From: Enhydrobacter sp.
GTDB lineage: Bacteria > Pseudomonadota > Alphaproteobacteria > Reyranellales > Reyranellaceae
DNA: 45,157 nt
Reading direction: 5' to 3'
Assembly: GCA_026126105.1 (NCBI GenBank)
Contig: JAHCJV010000045.1
Span: 1 to 45,157, forward strand
How positions within the stretch are numbered: position 1 is the stretch's first letter; every line of letters starts with the position of its first letter. The notes under the pieces were generated by a model that worked only from the letters and a program-made list of their open reading frames with translations, did not search any database and was not told the DNA's origin. Below are positions 8,134 through 16,551 of this stretch, one piece after another. Position numbers and translations under genes: made by a program.

Positions 8134-9038
8134 GCGGTCCCGTCCTCCCAACGCACGGCCGCTTCGACTACAGCCCGATCGCCGGGCGGCCGGATTACGC
8201 CTGGCCGGGCGGCAAGCGGCTGGCTTTGTGGGTGGCCATCAATGTCGAGTGCTTCGGCTATGGCCTTGAGGGTCCGACCCTCGGCAATCCGCTTCCCATG
8301 CCCGACCAGCGCAACTGGTCGTGGCGCGAGTACGGCAACCGGGTCGGCATCTGGCACATGCTCGAGATGGCCGACCGCTTCGACATTCCGCTCGCGCATC
8401 AGGTCAACTCGTACCTGTACGAGACGCATCCCCAGCTCATGGCGGCGCTGGGCAAACGGCGGCAGGACGAGATCATGGGCCATGGCCGCAATAACTCGGA
8501 GAAGCCCGGCATGCGTCCGGAAGCCGAGGAGCGCGCCCTGATCGCCGAGGCGACTGCCGCGATCCTGAAGCACGAGGGCAAGGCACCGGGCGGCTGGATG
8601 ACGCCTCTGCAGGCCGAGAGCGAGGTCACGTCCGACCTCCTCAAGGAGGCGGGCTACCGCTATTGCGTGAGCTGGCCATGCGACGACCAGCCCCACTGGA
8701 TCCGGACCCGCTCCGGCCCGCTGCTCAACGTGCCGTATGCGGTGGAGACCAACGACTATGTGTCGGTGATCCATCTACGCCAGGACGCACCGGTCTATGG
8801 CGATGTCGTGCTGCGCCAGTACGAGGAGATGCTCGAGCAGAGCGTCGACCGGCCGCTGGTGCTGGCCCTCTCGCTGCACACCTTCATCATGGGCCAGCCG
8901 CACCGGCTCAAGGTGCTGCGCGACATCTTCCGCCGCATCAGGGAGCATCCCCACTTCGATCGCGTCTGGCTCACCACCCCGGGCGCCATCGCCGATCACT
9001 GCTTCGGATTGAAGCCGGGGATCATCCCCGGAAGTTGA
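8130..9038 (+). CDS. Polysaccharide deacetylase-fold protein (PuuE-like)
   Basis: A 302-aa carbohydrate-esterase-4-like protein, probably cytoplasmic because no signal peptide is present. Recognisable parts are WPGGKRLALWVAINVECFGY near the N-terminus, EIMGHGRNNSEK in the middle, the GGWMTPLQAES loop, and LALSLHTFIMGQPHRLK near the C-terminus. The pattern fits the PuuE-type allantoinase and uncharacterised deacetylase group better than NodB chitooligosaccharide deacetylases. The start is GTG 8130, overlapping the upstream TGA in GTGA. Co-transcription with two hydroxyacid dehydrogenases suggests a small-molecule amidohydrolase in a catabolic pathway, not a cell-wall enzyme; this is inference. 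A distant relative lies at 19113-19994. Confidence 0.85.
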   Translation: MSGPVLPTHGRFDYSPIAGRPDYAWPGGKRLALWVAINVECFGYGLEGPTLGNPLPMPDQRNWSWREYGNRVGIWHMLEMADRFDIPLAHQVNSYLYETHPQLMAALGKRRQDEIMGHGRNNSEKPGMRPEAEERALIAEATAAILKHEGKAPGGWMTPLQAESEVTSDLLKEAGYRYCVSWPCDDQPHWIRTRSGPLLNVPYAVETNDYVSVIHLRQDAPVYGDVVLRQYEEMLEQSVDRPLVLALSLHTFIMGQPHRLKVLRDIFRRIREHPHFDRVWLTTPGAIADHCFGLKPGIIPGS

Positions 9039-9043
9039 CGAAA

Positions 9044-9742
9044 TCAGGCTGCGCTGCGCTTCTCGCCCGCGACGAGCCGCTCCATCGCCTCGTCCACGGT
9101 CATCACGTCGCCGAACGAGATCTGGAAGCCGTTGAGCGCGGCGGCGTGCTCCTCGTCGGTCGAGGTCGCCGTCGCGTCGGACAGCAGCGCCACGCGATAC
9201 TCCATCATCGAAGCATCGCGCGCCGTCGATTCGCAGCAAACATTGGTCTTCGTGCCGGCGACCAGCAGGATCTCGACGCCGTTGTCTCTCAGCACGCGAT
9301 CGAGATTGGACGAATCGCCGATCATGGCGCTGAACTTGATCTTGCGGACGTAGAGGTCGTCCGCCTTCGGCTCCAGCGCCCCGTAGAGCTTGAAGCCCTC
9401 GTTGTCGGACGACAGCAGCTTCAGACGGCGCGCCGCGTTCTCCGGTGTGAGCTTGTATCTGTGATGCTTGCCCCATTTCGCCAGCGCCTCGGCACTGTCG
9501 GTCTGGATCCAGACGACCTTTCCGCCCGCGGCCCGCAGCACTGCCGCCATCCGGTTGATGTTGGGCACGATCTCGCGCGCCTGCGGAGACTGATTGGGAT
9601 AGCCCTCGGCAACGTAATAGTTCTGCATGTCGACGACCACCAGCGCGGCGCGCGGCGCGTCGATCTCGTCGAGCGCGAACGGCTTGCCCTGAAGGCGGAT
9701 TACGCGGGCGCGGATGGAGTCGGGAACGATATAGGGGTGCAT
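9044..9742 (-). CDS. Isochorismatase-fold cysteine hydrolase (RutB-like)
   Basis: A 232-aa cytoplasmic hydrolase. The catalytic triad of the family is visible: Asp38 in LVVVDMQNYY, Lys134 in YVRKIKFSA, and Cys169 in TKTNVCCESTARDA. The TNVC(C/V)ESTARDA block closely matches RutB, the ureidoacrylate amidohydrolase of pyrimidine breakdown, but no rut operon surrounds it. Alternatives are N-carbamoyl amino acid or biuret-type amidohydrolases. ATG 9742. It converges on the deacetylase-like gene with only 5 nt between their stops, and a RutA/SfnG-like flavin oxygenase lies far away at 31.4 kb. Substrate unknown. Confidence 0.88.
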   Translation of the reverse strand: MHPYIVPDSIRARVIRLQGKPFALDEIDAPRAALVVVDMQNYYVAEGYPNQSPQAREIVPNINRMAAVLRAAGGKVVWIQTDSAEALAKWGKHHRYKLTPENAARRLKLLSSDNEGFKLYGALEPKADDLYVRKIKFSAMIGDSSNLDRVLRDNGVEILLVAGTKTNVCCESTARDASMMEYRVALLSDATATSTDEEHAAALNGFQISFGDVMTVDEAMERLVAGEKRSAA

Positions 9743-10014
9743 GCCCGGAGCGTCTCAGTCCGCGACGGCAAGGTCAATGTGCGCCGACGATCCCGCCGGA
9801 ACCGCCGCGGCGCACCGTAGTTATGACGAGGCACATCAGGAGGTCTCGAACGTGACGCGAAGCCTATTTGCAACGGTCTGCCTTGGCGGAACGCCCGGAA
9901 TGCGGACCGCTGGTCCGAGCGGCAAATTCGAGCGGCCCCGCAGGCCTTTCCCGATGTCGAACCAGTCGAGCCTCCCCGACACGGGGAGTGCGATGGAGTT
10001 TGCCGCATCAATCG

Positions 10015-10677
10015 TCAAACCAACGCCTGCAGAAACGGCGGCAGACTGCGGCCCTGGCTGAGCAGATACCGACCCATCGCCCCGGCGACCTGCGCGACGG
10101 CCGGCCGCGCGCTCATGCGGTCGCGCCACGCCAGGAGACGCGGGTGGCTCGCGTCCATCGGTGCGCCCATCCGCGCACCGAAGAGCTGGGCCATGTAGAA
10201 GGCAATATCGGCGAAGGAGTAGCTGCCGCCCAGCCACGGACCGGCACCCAGCGTACGCTCCATCTCATCGTAGAAAGCGGTCGCCGCCGCCCGTGCATCG
10301 ATAGCGGCCGGATCCTCCAGCGTCCTCTGTAGGCTCATCAGCCGGATGATCGACGGAAAGTAGACTTCGTCGGACTTGTGCTCGAGCAGCCGCGCGCGAG
10401 CGCGCGCCTTCGGGTCGGCCGGCCACAGCGCCGGCTCCGGCTTCAACGTCTCAAGATACTCGAAGATCTGTGTTGAATCGAAGAGCTCGAGGTCGCCGTC
10501 GATCAGCACCGGCACCTGCCGCTTGGGATTGATTCGCAGCACCTCCGGATGCTTGGGCGTGTAGAGCGTCGCCATCTCGAACGGCACCATGACCAGTTCG
10601 AACTCGAGGCCTTTCTCTCGGGCGGCGATCTCGGCCTTGGCGCCGAACATGCTGAGGGGACCGGAATACAGCTTCAC
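10015..10677 (-). CDS. Glutathione S-transferase family protein
   Basis: A 220-aa soluble protein with a thioredoxin-fold N-domain (MKLYSGPLSMFGAKAEIAA) and the glutathione-binding NPKRQVPVLIDGD and LFDSTQIFEYLE blocks. A helical C-domain with GPWLGGSYSFADIAF follows, the usual N-capping box of GSTs. Ser6 or Ser9 near the start may serve as the catalytic residue; no Cys is present there. ATG 10677. It stands between an isochorismatase-fold gene (272 nt away, a gap in which I see no gene) and the NRAMP gene. Likely conjugation or isomerisation of an electrophile; the substrate cannot be inferred. Confidence 0.9.
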   Translation of the reverse strand: MKLYSGPLSMFGAKAEIAAREKGLEFELVMVPFEMATLYTPKHPEVLRINPKRQVPVLIDGDLELFDSTQIFEYLETLKPEPALWPADPKARARARLLEHKSDEVYFPSIIRLMSLQRTLEDPAAIDARAAATAFYDEMERTLGAGPWLGGSYSFADIAFYMAQLFGARMGAPMDASHPRLLAWRDRMSARPAVAQVAGAMGRYLLSQGRSLPPFLQALV

Positions 10678-10710
10678 GGCAGCAAAGGTATCAGATGCGG
10701 TACGCCGGCA

Positions 10711-11958
10711 CTACATCATGACGAACATCGCCACCGCCGCGCCGGCCATCATCGCCGTGGTGAGCCAACCGAATATACGCTGGGTGCGCGTCGCCACGAA
10801 CTGACCCATCTGCCGGGGCCGGGACGCCACGATCATCATCGCGACCAGCACCGGGACGACGATCACGCCGTTGACGACGGCGCTCCAGACCAGCGCCTTG
10901 ATCGGGTCGAGCGCCGAAAGATCGACGCCAATGCCGAGCACGATGGCCGCGGCGATAACGCCGTAGAATCCACGGGCCTTCTGCGGGGGATGCTCCAGCC
11001 CGGTCGGCCAGGCGAACAGTTCGCCGGCGGCATAGGCCACGGAGCCTGCCAGGACCGGCACCGCCAGCAGGCCGGTGCCGATGATGCCGATGCTGAACAG
11101 AATGAACGCGAAGTCGCCGGCGATCGGCTTGAGCGCCTGGGCCGCCTGTTCCGTCGACTGGATATCAGTCTGTCCGTTCGCGTGCAGCGTGGCGGCCGTG
11201 GTCAGCATGATGAAGAAGGCAACCAGGTTGGACATGCCCATGCCCGCCCAGGTCTCCCAGGCGATGCGCCCCAACTCACGCGGCGCCTGAGTGGGTTCCT
11301 CGAGCAAGGGGGCCTCATGATTCGCCTCCTCCTCCTCGACTTCCTGCGAGCTCTGCCAGAAGAACAGGTAGGGGCTGATCGTCGTGCCGAACACCGCAAC
11401 GACCAGGGTGAGCGAGTCGCTCGACAGCTCGAAGCGCGGCAGCAGCGCACCTCTGAGGACTTCGCCCCAGTCGATATGCACGGTGAAGACGATGCCGACA
11501 TAGGCGAACAGCGAAAAGGTCAGCCATTTCAGCACGTCGACATAGCGGTGATAGGGAATGAAGACGGTGCCGACCAGACACGCGAGCGCGAACAGCGCGG
11601 TGTAGAGATGCTGATTGCCTCCGACGGCAAGCGTCACGGCCGCGCCCATGGCCGACAGATCGGCGCCGATATTGATCGTGTTTGCGACGAACAGGAGCGC
11701 GACGAGGACCCCGACTACCGGACGCGGGAACACGTCGAGCATGTTGGCCGCCAGGCCGCGACCGGTGACCCGTCCGATGCGCGCGCTGATCGACTGCACC
11801 GCGACCATCATCGGCCAGGTCAGCACCACCGTCCAAAGCAGCCCGAACCCGGTCTGGGCACCGGCCTGGGAATAGGTGGCAATGCCGCTCGGATCGTCGT
11901 CGGCGGCGCCGGTGATGACGCCCGGGCCAAGGCGCTTGGTGAGGCTCTTCAGGGACAA
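10711..11958 (-). CDS. NRAMP-family divalent metal transporter, variant metal site
   Basis: A 415-aa integral membrane protein with about 11 hydrophobic segments and the NRAMP (SLC11) fold signature. The TM1 motif is DDDPSGIATYSQAGAQTGFG (20-39) in place of the canonical DPGN. The TM6 region reads TISPYLFFWQ (193-202), so the metal-binding Met of the classical MPH motif is absent. This resembles NRAMP-related proteins whose selectivity differs from Mn/Fe, among them Mg transporters. An acidic insert EVEEEEANHEA follows TM6. The only available start is TTG 11958, without a clear Shine-Dalgarno. It is 111 nt downstream of the phosphodiesterase gene. The transported ion is inference. Confidence 0.85.
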   Translation of the reverse strand: MSLKSLTKRLGPGVITGAADDDPSGIATYSQAGAQTGFGLLWTVVLTWPMMVAVQSISARIGRVTGRGLAANMLDVFPRPVVGVLVALLFVANTINIGADLSAMGAAVTLAVGGNQHLYTALFALACLVGTVFIPYHRYVDVLKWLTFSLFAYVGIVFTVHIDWGEVLRGALLPRFELSSDSLTLVVAVFGTTISPYLFFWQSSQEVEEEEANHEAPLLEEPTQAPRELGRIAWETWAGMGMSNLVAFFIMLTTAATLHANGQTDIQSTEQAAQALKPIAGDFAFILFSIGIIGTGLLAVPVLAGSVAYAAGELFAWPTGLEHPPQKARGFYGVIAAAIVLGIGVDLSALDPIKALVWSAVVNGVIVVPVLVAMMIVASRPRQMGQFVATRTQRIFGWLTTAMMAGAAVAMFVMM

Positions 11959-12069
11959 GGTGGACGAAAACGCAAACCCCGGTTGCGAGTTCCTTTTTCC
12001 CGGTCGAGACCGCGCCCACCCTTTGGGCGGCTTCGCTCGATGCGACGAACGGCAAAATGCGGCAAGGGA

Positions 12070-12873
12070 TCAGATCTTCCTGAACGGCTTCGGTCCGTCG
12101 AAGTCGCCGATGTAGCTGACGTGCGTGACGAGCCCGGTCTGCGGCCGCCACTGATGGAGAGCGATCGCCGGCGGCTCCATCATCATGCTGAGCGGCGCAC
12201 CGTCGTTCAGGGCGAGCGTCGCCTGATGGGCCGTGCTGGGTGCGATCGAGGCCATCGTTCCGGCCCAGCGCACCTGGATCGGGCGGTGCACATGGCCGCA
12301 GACCGCGCGCTCGACATTACCGTGCCGCTGCACCAGCTCTGCGAGACGCAGGTCGCCGTGCCGGAGCCGGGCGTGGTCGAAAGCGTCGATCCCGCAGTCG
12401 AACGGCGGATGGTGCATGAAAAGCATGACCGGCCGGTCGTCCTGCTCGTCCAGTCGGGCCTCGAGCCAGGCCAGACGCTCCTCGCAAAGCTCCCCGTGCG
12501 GCTTGCCCTCGACGAGAGTGTCGAGCGCGAGCAGGCGCACCGGATACCCGTCGACTGCATAGTGCAGGAAGCCCTCGGCGGGGAAGAAGCCGATATCGGC
12601 AAAGGCGGCACGAAGCGGGTCGCGCGCGTCGTGGTTGCCGGGAATGACGTAGACCGGCATCGGCAGCGGGGCGAGAAGGCGCCGCAGCAAGGCGTATTCT
12701 TCCGCCTTGCCGCCATCGACGAGGTCGCCCGTCATGATCACGACGTCGGGAAGCGGATCGAGCCGCAGAACGTGGGCGACGGCACGCTCGAGGTAGCCCG
12801 CCGTGTCGATGCGATCGTAGAGGAGCTGGCCGGGGCTCTTGAGATGCGGGTCGGAAAGCTGCGCGATGAGCAT
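12070..12873 (-). CDS. Calcineurin-type phosphodiesterase (CpdA-like)
   Basis: A 267-aa class III cyclic-nucleotide phosphodiesterase family member. The metallophosphoesterase ligands are all visible: D8 and H10 in QLSDPHL, D50 in MTGDLVDGG, N80-H81 in IPGNHDARD, the His pair in MHHPPFDCG, and GHVHRPIQ near 210. This is the motif order of CpdA, which hydrolyses cAMP, and of related glycerophosphodiesterases. ATG 12873 lies 3 nt after the NadE stop, so the two are translated from one message. The substrate, cAMP or another phosphodiester, is not settled by sequence. Confidence 0.9.
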   Translation of the reverse strand: MLIAQLSDPHLKSPGQLLYDRIDTAGYLERAVAHVLRLDPLPDVVIMTGDLVDGGKAEEYALLRRLLAPLPMPVYVIPGNHDARDPLRAAFADIGFFPAEGFLHYAVDGYPVRLLALDTLVEGKPHGELCEERLAWLEARLDEQDDRPVMLFMHHPPFDCGIDAFDHARLRHGDLRLAELVQRHGNVERAVCGHVHRPIQVRWAGTMASIAPSTAHQATLALNDGAPLSMMMEPPAIALHQWRPQTGLVTHVSYIGDFDGPKPFRKI

Positions 12874-12876
12874 GTC

Positions 12877-14532
12877 TCAGCCCCTGAAGCCGTTGACGAT
12901 GGGGTAGCGCCGTTCCCGGCTGATCAGCCGCGACGTGATCTTCACGCCGGGCGGAGCCTGGCGACGCTTGTACTCGGCGGCTTCGAGCAGGCGCCAGACC
13001 CGCGTGACGGTCGCGATGTCACAGCCTTCGGCGGCAAGCTCCTCGGCCGACAGGTCGCGTTCGATCAGCCCTTTCAGGATCGTATCGAGCACGGGATAGG
13101 GCGGCAGGGAATCCTCGTCCTTCTGGTCCGGCCGCAGCTCCGCGGACGGCGGCTTGTCGATGATGCGTTCGGGAATCACCCTGCCGGGACGGCCCAGCGC
13201 GCCTGCCGGCAGATGCGCGTTGCGCCAGCGGCACAGCTCGAACGCGGTGGTCTTGTAGACGTCCTTCAGGACATTGAAGCCGCCGCACATGTCGCCGTAA
13301 AGCGTGGCGTAGCCGACCGCCATCTCCGACTTGTTACCGGTCGTCACCACCATGCTGCCGAGCTTGTTCGACAACGCCATCAGCGTGACGCCCCGCGCGC
13401 GGCTCTGGATGTTCTCCTCGGTCACGTCCTCCGCGCGGTTGCCGAACAGCGGCTGCAGCATTTCGCGGAACGCCGCCATCGCGGGCGCGATGCTCACGAT
13501 GTCGTGCCTCACCCCGATCGCCTCGGCACAGGCCCTGGCATCCTCGAGCGAGTGCGCGCTGGTATAGGGCGACGGCATCATGACCGTGTGGACGCGTCCG
13601 GGCCCCAAGGCATCGGCGGCAACCGCGGCCGTCAGCGCCGAGTCGACCCCGCCCGAGAGGCCGATGATCACCGACGGAAAGCCCGTCTTGTTCACGTAAT
13701 CGCGCAGGCCCAGCGTCATTGCCTGATAGATCGATTCGATGTCGCTCAGCTCGGGCTCGATCGGCCGCTGCAGGCCCTCCCAGCCCTTCGGTCCGCGCCG
13801 GAACTCGACGGTCGCGACTTCCTCGCGGAACGACGCGAGCTTGGCCTTGAGCTGACGGTCGGCGCCCAGCACGAACGAGCCGCCGTCGTAGATCACCTCG
13901 TCCTGGCCGCCGACCTGGTTGAGATAGACCAGGGGCAGGCCGCTCTCGATCACGCGCTTGACGCCGAGCTGCACGCGCACATCCGTCTTGCCAACCTCGT
14001 AGGGCGAGGCGTTGGGCACCAGCAGGATCTCGCCGCCGGTCTCGGCAATGCATTCGACGACGTCGGGCGTCCACACGTCCTCGCAGATCGGCACGCCGAT
14101 GCGAACGCCGTTGAAAATCAGCGGTCCGGGCATAGGTCCCGGCGCGAAGACGCGCTTGTCGTCGAACACGCCGTAGTTCGGCAGGTCGACCTTGTAGCGC
14201 TTGCCGACCATCTCGCCTTTGTCGAGGGCGACGATCGCGTTGTAGAGCTTGCCGTCCTCGTGCCAGGGCGTCGTCACGAACAGCGCCGGCCCGCCATCCC
14301 GCGTGTCGGCGCGCAGGGCCTCGACCGCCTCGTGGCAGCGCTTCACGAAGGCGGGCTTGAGCACCAGGTCCTCCGGGAAGTAGCCGGCGAGAACCAGCTC
14401 GGCCGTCAACACGAGGTCGGCGCCCTGCTTCTTCGCCTCCTCGCGCGCTGCCCGGACCTTCGCGAGATTGCCGGCGACGTCGCCGACCTTCGGATTGAGC
14501 TGGGCGAGCGCGACCTTGAGGCAGTCCGACAT
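12877..14532 (-). CDS. nadE: Glutamine-dependent NAD+ synthetase
   Basis: A 551-aa enzyme making NAD+ from deamido-NAD+, ATP and glutamine. The N-terminal nitrilase-type glutaminase domain has the triad E45 (LTAELVLAG), K114 (KRYKVDLPNYGVFDD) and C150 (VPICEDVW). The C-terminal synthetase domain begins around 260 with the PP-loop GLSGGVDSAL (SGGVDS at 293-298), then TTGNKSEMAVGYATLYGDM and IIDKPPSAELRPDQKDEDSL. Both domains are complete and of normal length. ATG 14532 lies 2 nt after the RidA stop, and CpdA follows 3 nt downstream, giving a tight three-gene operon. Confidence 0.97.
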   Translation of the reverse strand: MSDCLKVALAQLNPKVGDVAGNLAKVRAAREEAKKQGADLVLTAELVLAGYFPEDLVLKPAFVKRCHEAVEALRADTRDGGPALFVTTPWHEDGKLYNAIVALDKGEMVGKRYKVDLPNYGVFDDKRVFAPGPMPGPLIFNGVRIGVPICEDVWTPDVVECIAETGGEILLVPNASPYEVGKTDVRVQLGVKRVIESGLPLVYLNQVGGQDEVIYDGGSFVLGADRQLKAKLASFREEVATVEFRRGPKGWEGLQRPIEPELSDIESIYQAMTLGLRDYVNKTGFPSVIIGLSGGVDSALTAAVAADALGPGRVHTVMMPSPYTSAHSLEDARACAEAIGVRHDIVSIAPAMAAFREMLQPLFGNRAEDVTEENIQSRARGVTLMALSNKLGSMVVTTGNKSEMAVGYATLYGDMCGGFNVLKDVYKTTAFELCRWRNAHLPAGALGRPGRVIPERIIDKPPSAELRPDQKDEDSLPPYPVLDTILKGLIERDLSAEELAAEGCDIATVTRVWRLLEAAEYKRRQAPPGVKITSRLISRERRYPIVNGFRG

Positions 14533-14534
14533 CG

Positions 14535-14921
14535 TCAGGCCTTGGCGGCGACGACCTCGATCTCGACCAGCATCGCGGGGTCGGCAAGGCCCGCAACCAC
14601 CAACAGGGTCGAGGCAGGATAGGGCTCGCTGATGAACTGGTCGCGCGCCGCCCGGTTGGGAACGACGTAGCGGCTGTCGGTCAGGAAGGTGGTTATCTTG
14701 ACGATGTCCTTGTAGCCCATGCCGCCGGCCTTCAGGACCTGGCCAATGTTCTTCCAGGTCTGAACCGCCTGCTTGTCGAAGCCCTGCTGCAGCTTGCCCC
14801 GCGAATCGACGCCGACCTGCCCCGAGACGTACAGGTAGCGCGCGCCGGGCTCGACCTCTGCAGCGAGGCTGTACTTGCCGGAAAGCGAGACGCTCTTGGG
14901 ATTGTGATACTTGATGGCCAA
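14535..14921 (-). CDS. RidA (YjgF/UK114) family protein
   Basis: A protein of about 128 aa in the RidA family of enamine/imine deaminases, which remove reactive intermediates from PLP enzymes. Visible blocks are YLYVSGQVGVDSRGKL, TWKNIGQVLKAGGM, KITTFLTDSRYV, and PASTLLVVAGLADPAMLVEI near the end. The usual substrate-binding Arg (often R-x-x-V/A in P-x-R-x) is replaced in this subgroup, so catalysis may differ from archetypal RidA. I favour TTG 14921 (MAIKYHNPKSV) because GGGGGAG is 6 nt upstream; ATG 14936 and GTG 14951 are in frame but lack a Shine-Dalgarno. It is the first gene of the ridA-nadE-cpdA operon, divergent from trmFO. Confidence 0.88.
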   Translation of the reverse strand: MAIKYHNPKSVSLSGKYSLAAEVEPGARYLYVSGQVGVDSRGKLQQGFDKQAVQTWKNIGQVLKAGGMGYKDIVKITTFLTDSRYVVPNRAARDQFISEPYPASTLLVVAGLADPAMLVEIEVVAAKA

Positions 14922-14969
14922 TTTCGGCTCCCCCATGTAAGGAGGCCGCACGGTTTCAGGTCGGAGCGC

Positions 14970-16322
14970 ATGGCGTCAAGCAACAACGTGCATATCGTGG
15001 GCGGCGGGCTCGCGGGCAGCGAGGCGGCATGGCAGCTGGCGCAAGCAGGGGTGTCCGTGGTGCTGCACGAGATGCGGCCGGTGCGCGGCACGGAAGCCCA
15101 TCTGACCGATTCCCTCGCCGAGCTGGTCTGCTCCAACTCCTTCCGCTCCGACGATGCGCTGAACAACGCCGTCGGCGTGATCCACGAGGAGATGCGGCGC
15201 GCCGGTTCTCTGATCATGCGCGCGGCCGACATCCACAAGCTTCCGGCGGGCGGCGCGCTCGCTGTCGATCGGCACGGGTTTTCCGCTGCCGTTCAGGAAG
15301 CCCTTCTCGCCCATCCGCTCGTGACCTTACGGCGCGAGGAAGTCGCCGGCTTGCCGCCGGCCGAGTGGGGCCACACCATCATTGCCACCGGCCCCCTCAC
15401 CTCCTCGGCGCTGGCCGAGGCGCTGGCAAAGGAGACCGGCGAGGAGTCGCTCGCCTTCTTCGACGCCATCGCGCCGATCGTGCATCGCGACAGCATCGAC
15501 ATGTCGATCGCCTGGAAGCAGTCGCGCTACGACAAGGCAGGCCCCGGCGGCAGCGGCGCGGACTACATCAACTGCCCGCTCGACAAGGAGCAGTACGACG
15601 CCTTCGTCGCCGGCCTGCTGGCGGGCGAGAAAACCGAGTTCAAGCAGTGGGAAGCCACGACGCCCTACTTCCAGGGCTGCCAGCCGATCGAGATCATCGC
15701 CTCGACCGGGCCACAGAGCCTGCGGTTTGGGCCGATGAAGCCGGTCGGCCTGCGCGATCCGCGTACCGAACGACGGCCTTGGGCCGTGGTGCAGCTGCGC
15801 CAGGACAACGCGCTCGGCACCTTGTGGAACATCGTCGGCTTCCAGACCAAGCTGAAGCATGCCGAACAGGTCCGCCTGTTCCGCACCATCCCCGGCCTGC
15901 AGAACGCGGAGTTCGCGCGGCTCGGCGGCCTGCATCGCAACACTTTCCTCAACAGTCCGCGCCTGCTCGACGGCACGCTGAGGCTGAAGGCGCTGCCGCG
16001 CCTGCGCTTCGCCGGGCAGATCACCGGCTGCGAGGGCTACGTCGAAAGCGCCGCAGTCGGCCTGCTCGCCGGCCGCTTCGCGGCGGCCGAGATGCGCGGC
16101 GAGGTCCCGAGCCTGCCGCCCGCGACCACGGCGATGGGCGCCCTGCTCAACCACATCACCCAAGGCGCGGACGCCACGACTTTCCAGCCGATGAACGTGA
16201 ACTTCGGCCTGTTCCCGCCGATCGAGGGCAGCTACCGCGGCAAGGAACGCAAGCAGGCAATGGCCGCCCGCGCCTTGCGAGATTTCGACGCGTGGCTGAT
16301 GCCAACTGCGGCTGCAGCCTGA
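14970..16322 (+). CDS. trmFO: Methylenetetrahydrofolate-tRNA-(uracil-5-)-methyltransferase TrmFO
   Basis: A 450-aa FAD enzyme that makes m5U54 in the T-loop of tRNA with methylenetetrahydrofolate as carbon donor. The FAD-binding GGGLAGSEAA is at 11-20, ELVCSNSFRSDDALNNAVG around 51, DYINCPLDKEQYDAF holds the catalytic-region Cys, and the C-terminal FAD site is GQITGCEGYVESAAVGLLAG. Length is normal. ATG 14970 has GGAG a few nt upstream. TrmFO occurs mainly in Firmicutes and Alphaproteobacteria, which supports the taxonomic reading. Confidence 0.97.
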   Translation: MASSNNVHIVGGGLAGSEAAWQLAQAGVSVVLHEMRPVRGTEAHLTDSLAELVCSNSFRSDDALNNAVGVIHEEMRRAGSLIMRAADIHKLPAGGALAVDRHGFSAAVQEALLAHPLVTLRREEVAGLPPAEWGHTIIATGPLTSSALAEALAKETGEESLAFFDAIAPIVHRDSIDMSIAWKQSRYDKAGPGGSGADYINCPLDKEQYDAFVAGLLAGEKTEFKQWEATTPYFQGCQPIEIIASTGPQSLRFGPMKPVGLRDPRTERRPWAVVQLRQDNALGTLWNIVGFQTKLKHAEQVRLFRTIPGLQNAEFARLGGLHRNTFLNSPRLLDGTLRLKALPRLRFAGQITGCEGYVESAAVGLLAGRFAAAEMRGEVPSLPPATTAMGALLNHITQGADATTFQPMNVNFGLFPPIEGSYRGKERKQAMAARALRDFDAWLMPTAAAA

Positions 16323-16335
16323 GCTTTCCACCCTC

Positions 16336-16437
16336 CGTCATCCCGACCGGAGCCGAGCGTAGCGAGGCGAAGTGGAGGGACCTGCTCACGAACTTCTGCC
16401 CACATGAAAAGGTCCCTCGGCTACGCTCGGGATGACG
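16336..16437. repeat. REP-like imperfect inverted repeat between trmFO and the MATE gene
   Basis: A right arm of about 28 bases near 16410-16437 (ending TCGGGATGACG) pairs with a longer left arm starting CGTCATCCCGA near 16336 and ending GAGGGACCT near 16383. The left arm carries two insertions relative to the right, so the hairpin would have bulges. Cores of the GTCATCC / GCGTAGCGA type are typical of dispersed intergenic repeats in Alphaproteobacteria. It may act as a weak transcription terminator after trmFO. The rest of the 229-base gap shows no gene. Confidence 0.6.
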
Positions 16438-16551
16438 AACTAATTGGTGATGATGGGCACCACGGAAGGCCTCCGTCCGAGCGAAGATCGGTGATCGCGG
16501 CATGAGATAAGCTCGCGTGGGCGATGGTCGGCGCATGATAGACACGCGGCC

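Noticed and set aside
9743..10014. Possible small genes between the RutB-like and GST genes
   Set aside because: Short frames exist on both strands but lack ribosome sites and have low-complexity Arg/Ser/Pro composition.
11959..12069. Possible metal riboswitch before the NRAMP gene
   Set aside because: The 111-base gap has two short hairpins, but I could not match the conserved core of the yybP-ykoY Mn riboswitch or an Mg riboswitch.
10549..14622. A 1357-codon open frame on the plus strand
   Set aside because: It runs antisense through GST, NRAMP, phosphodiesterase and NadE genes. It has a composition rich in Arg, Asp, Gln and His and no domain. It is a high-GC shadow of the real minus-strand genes.
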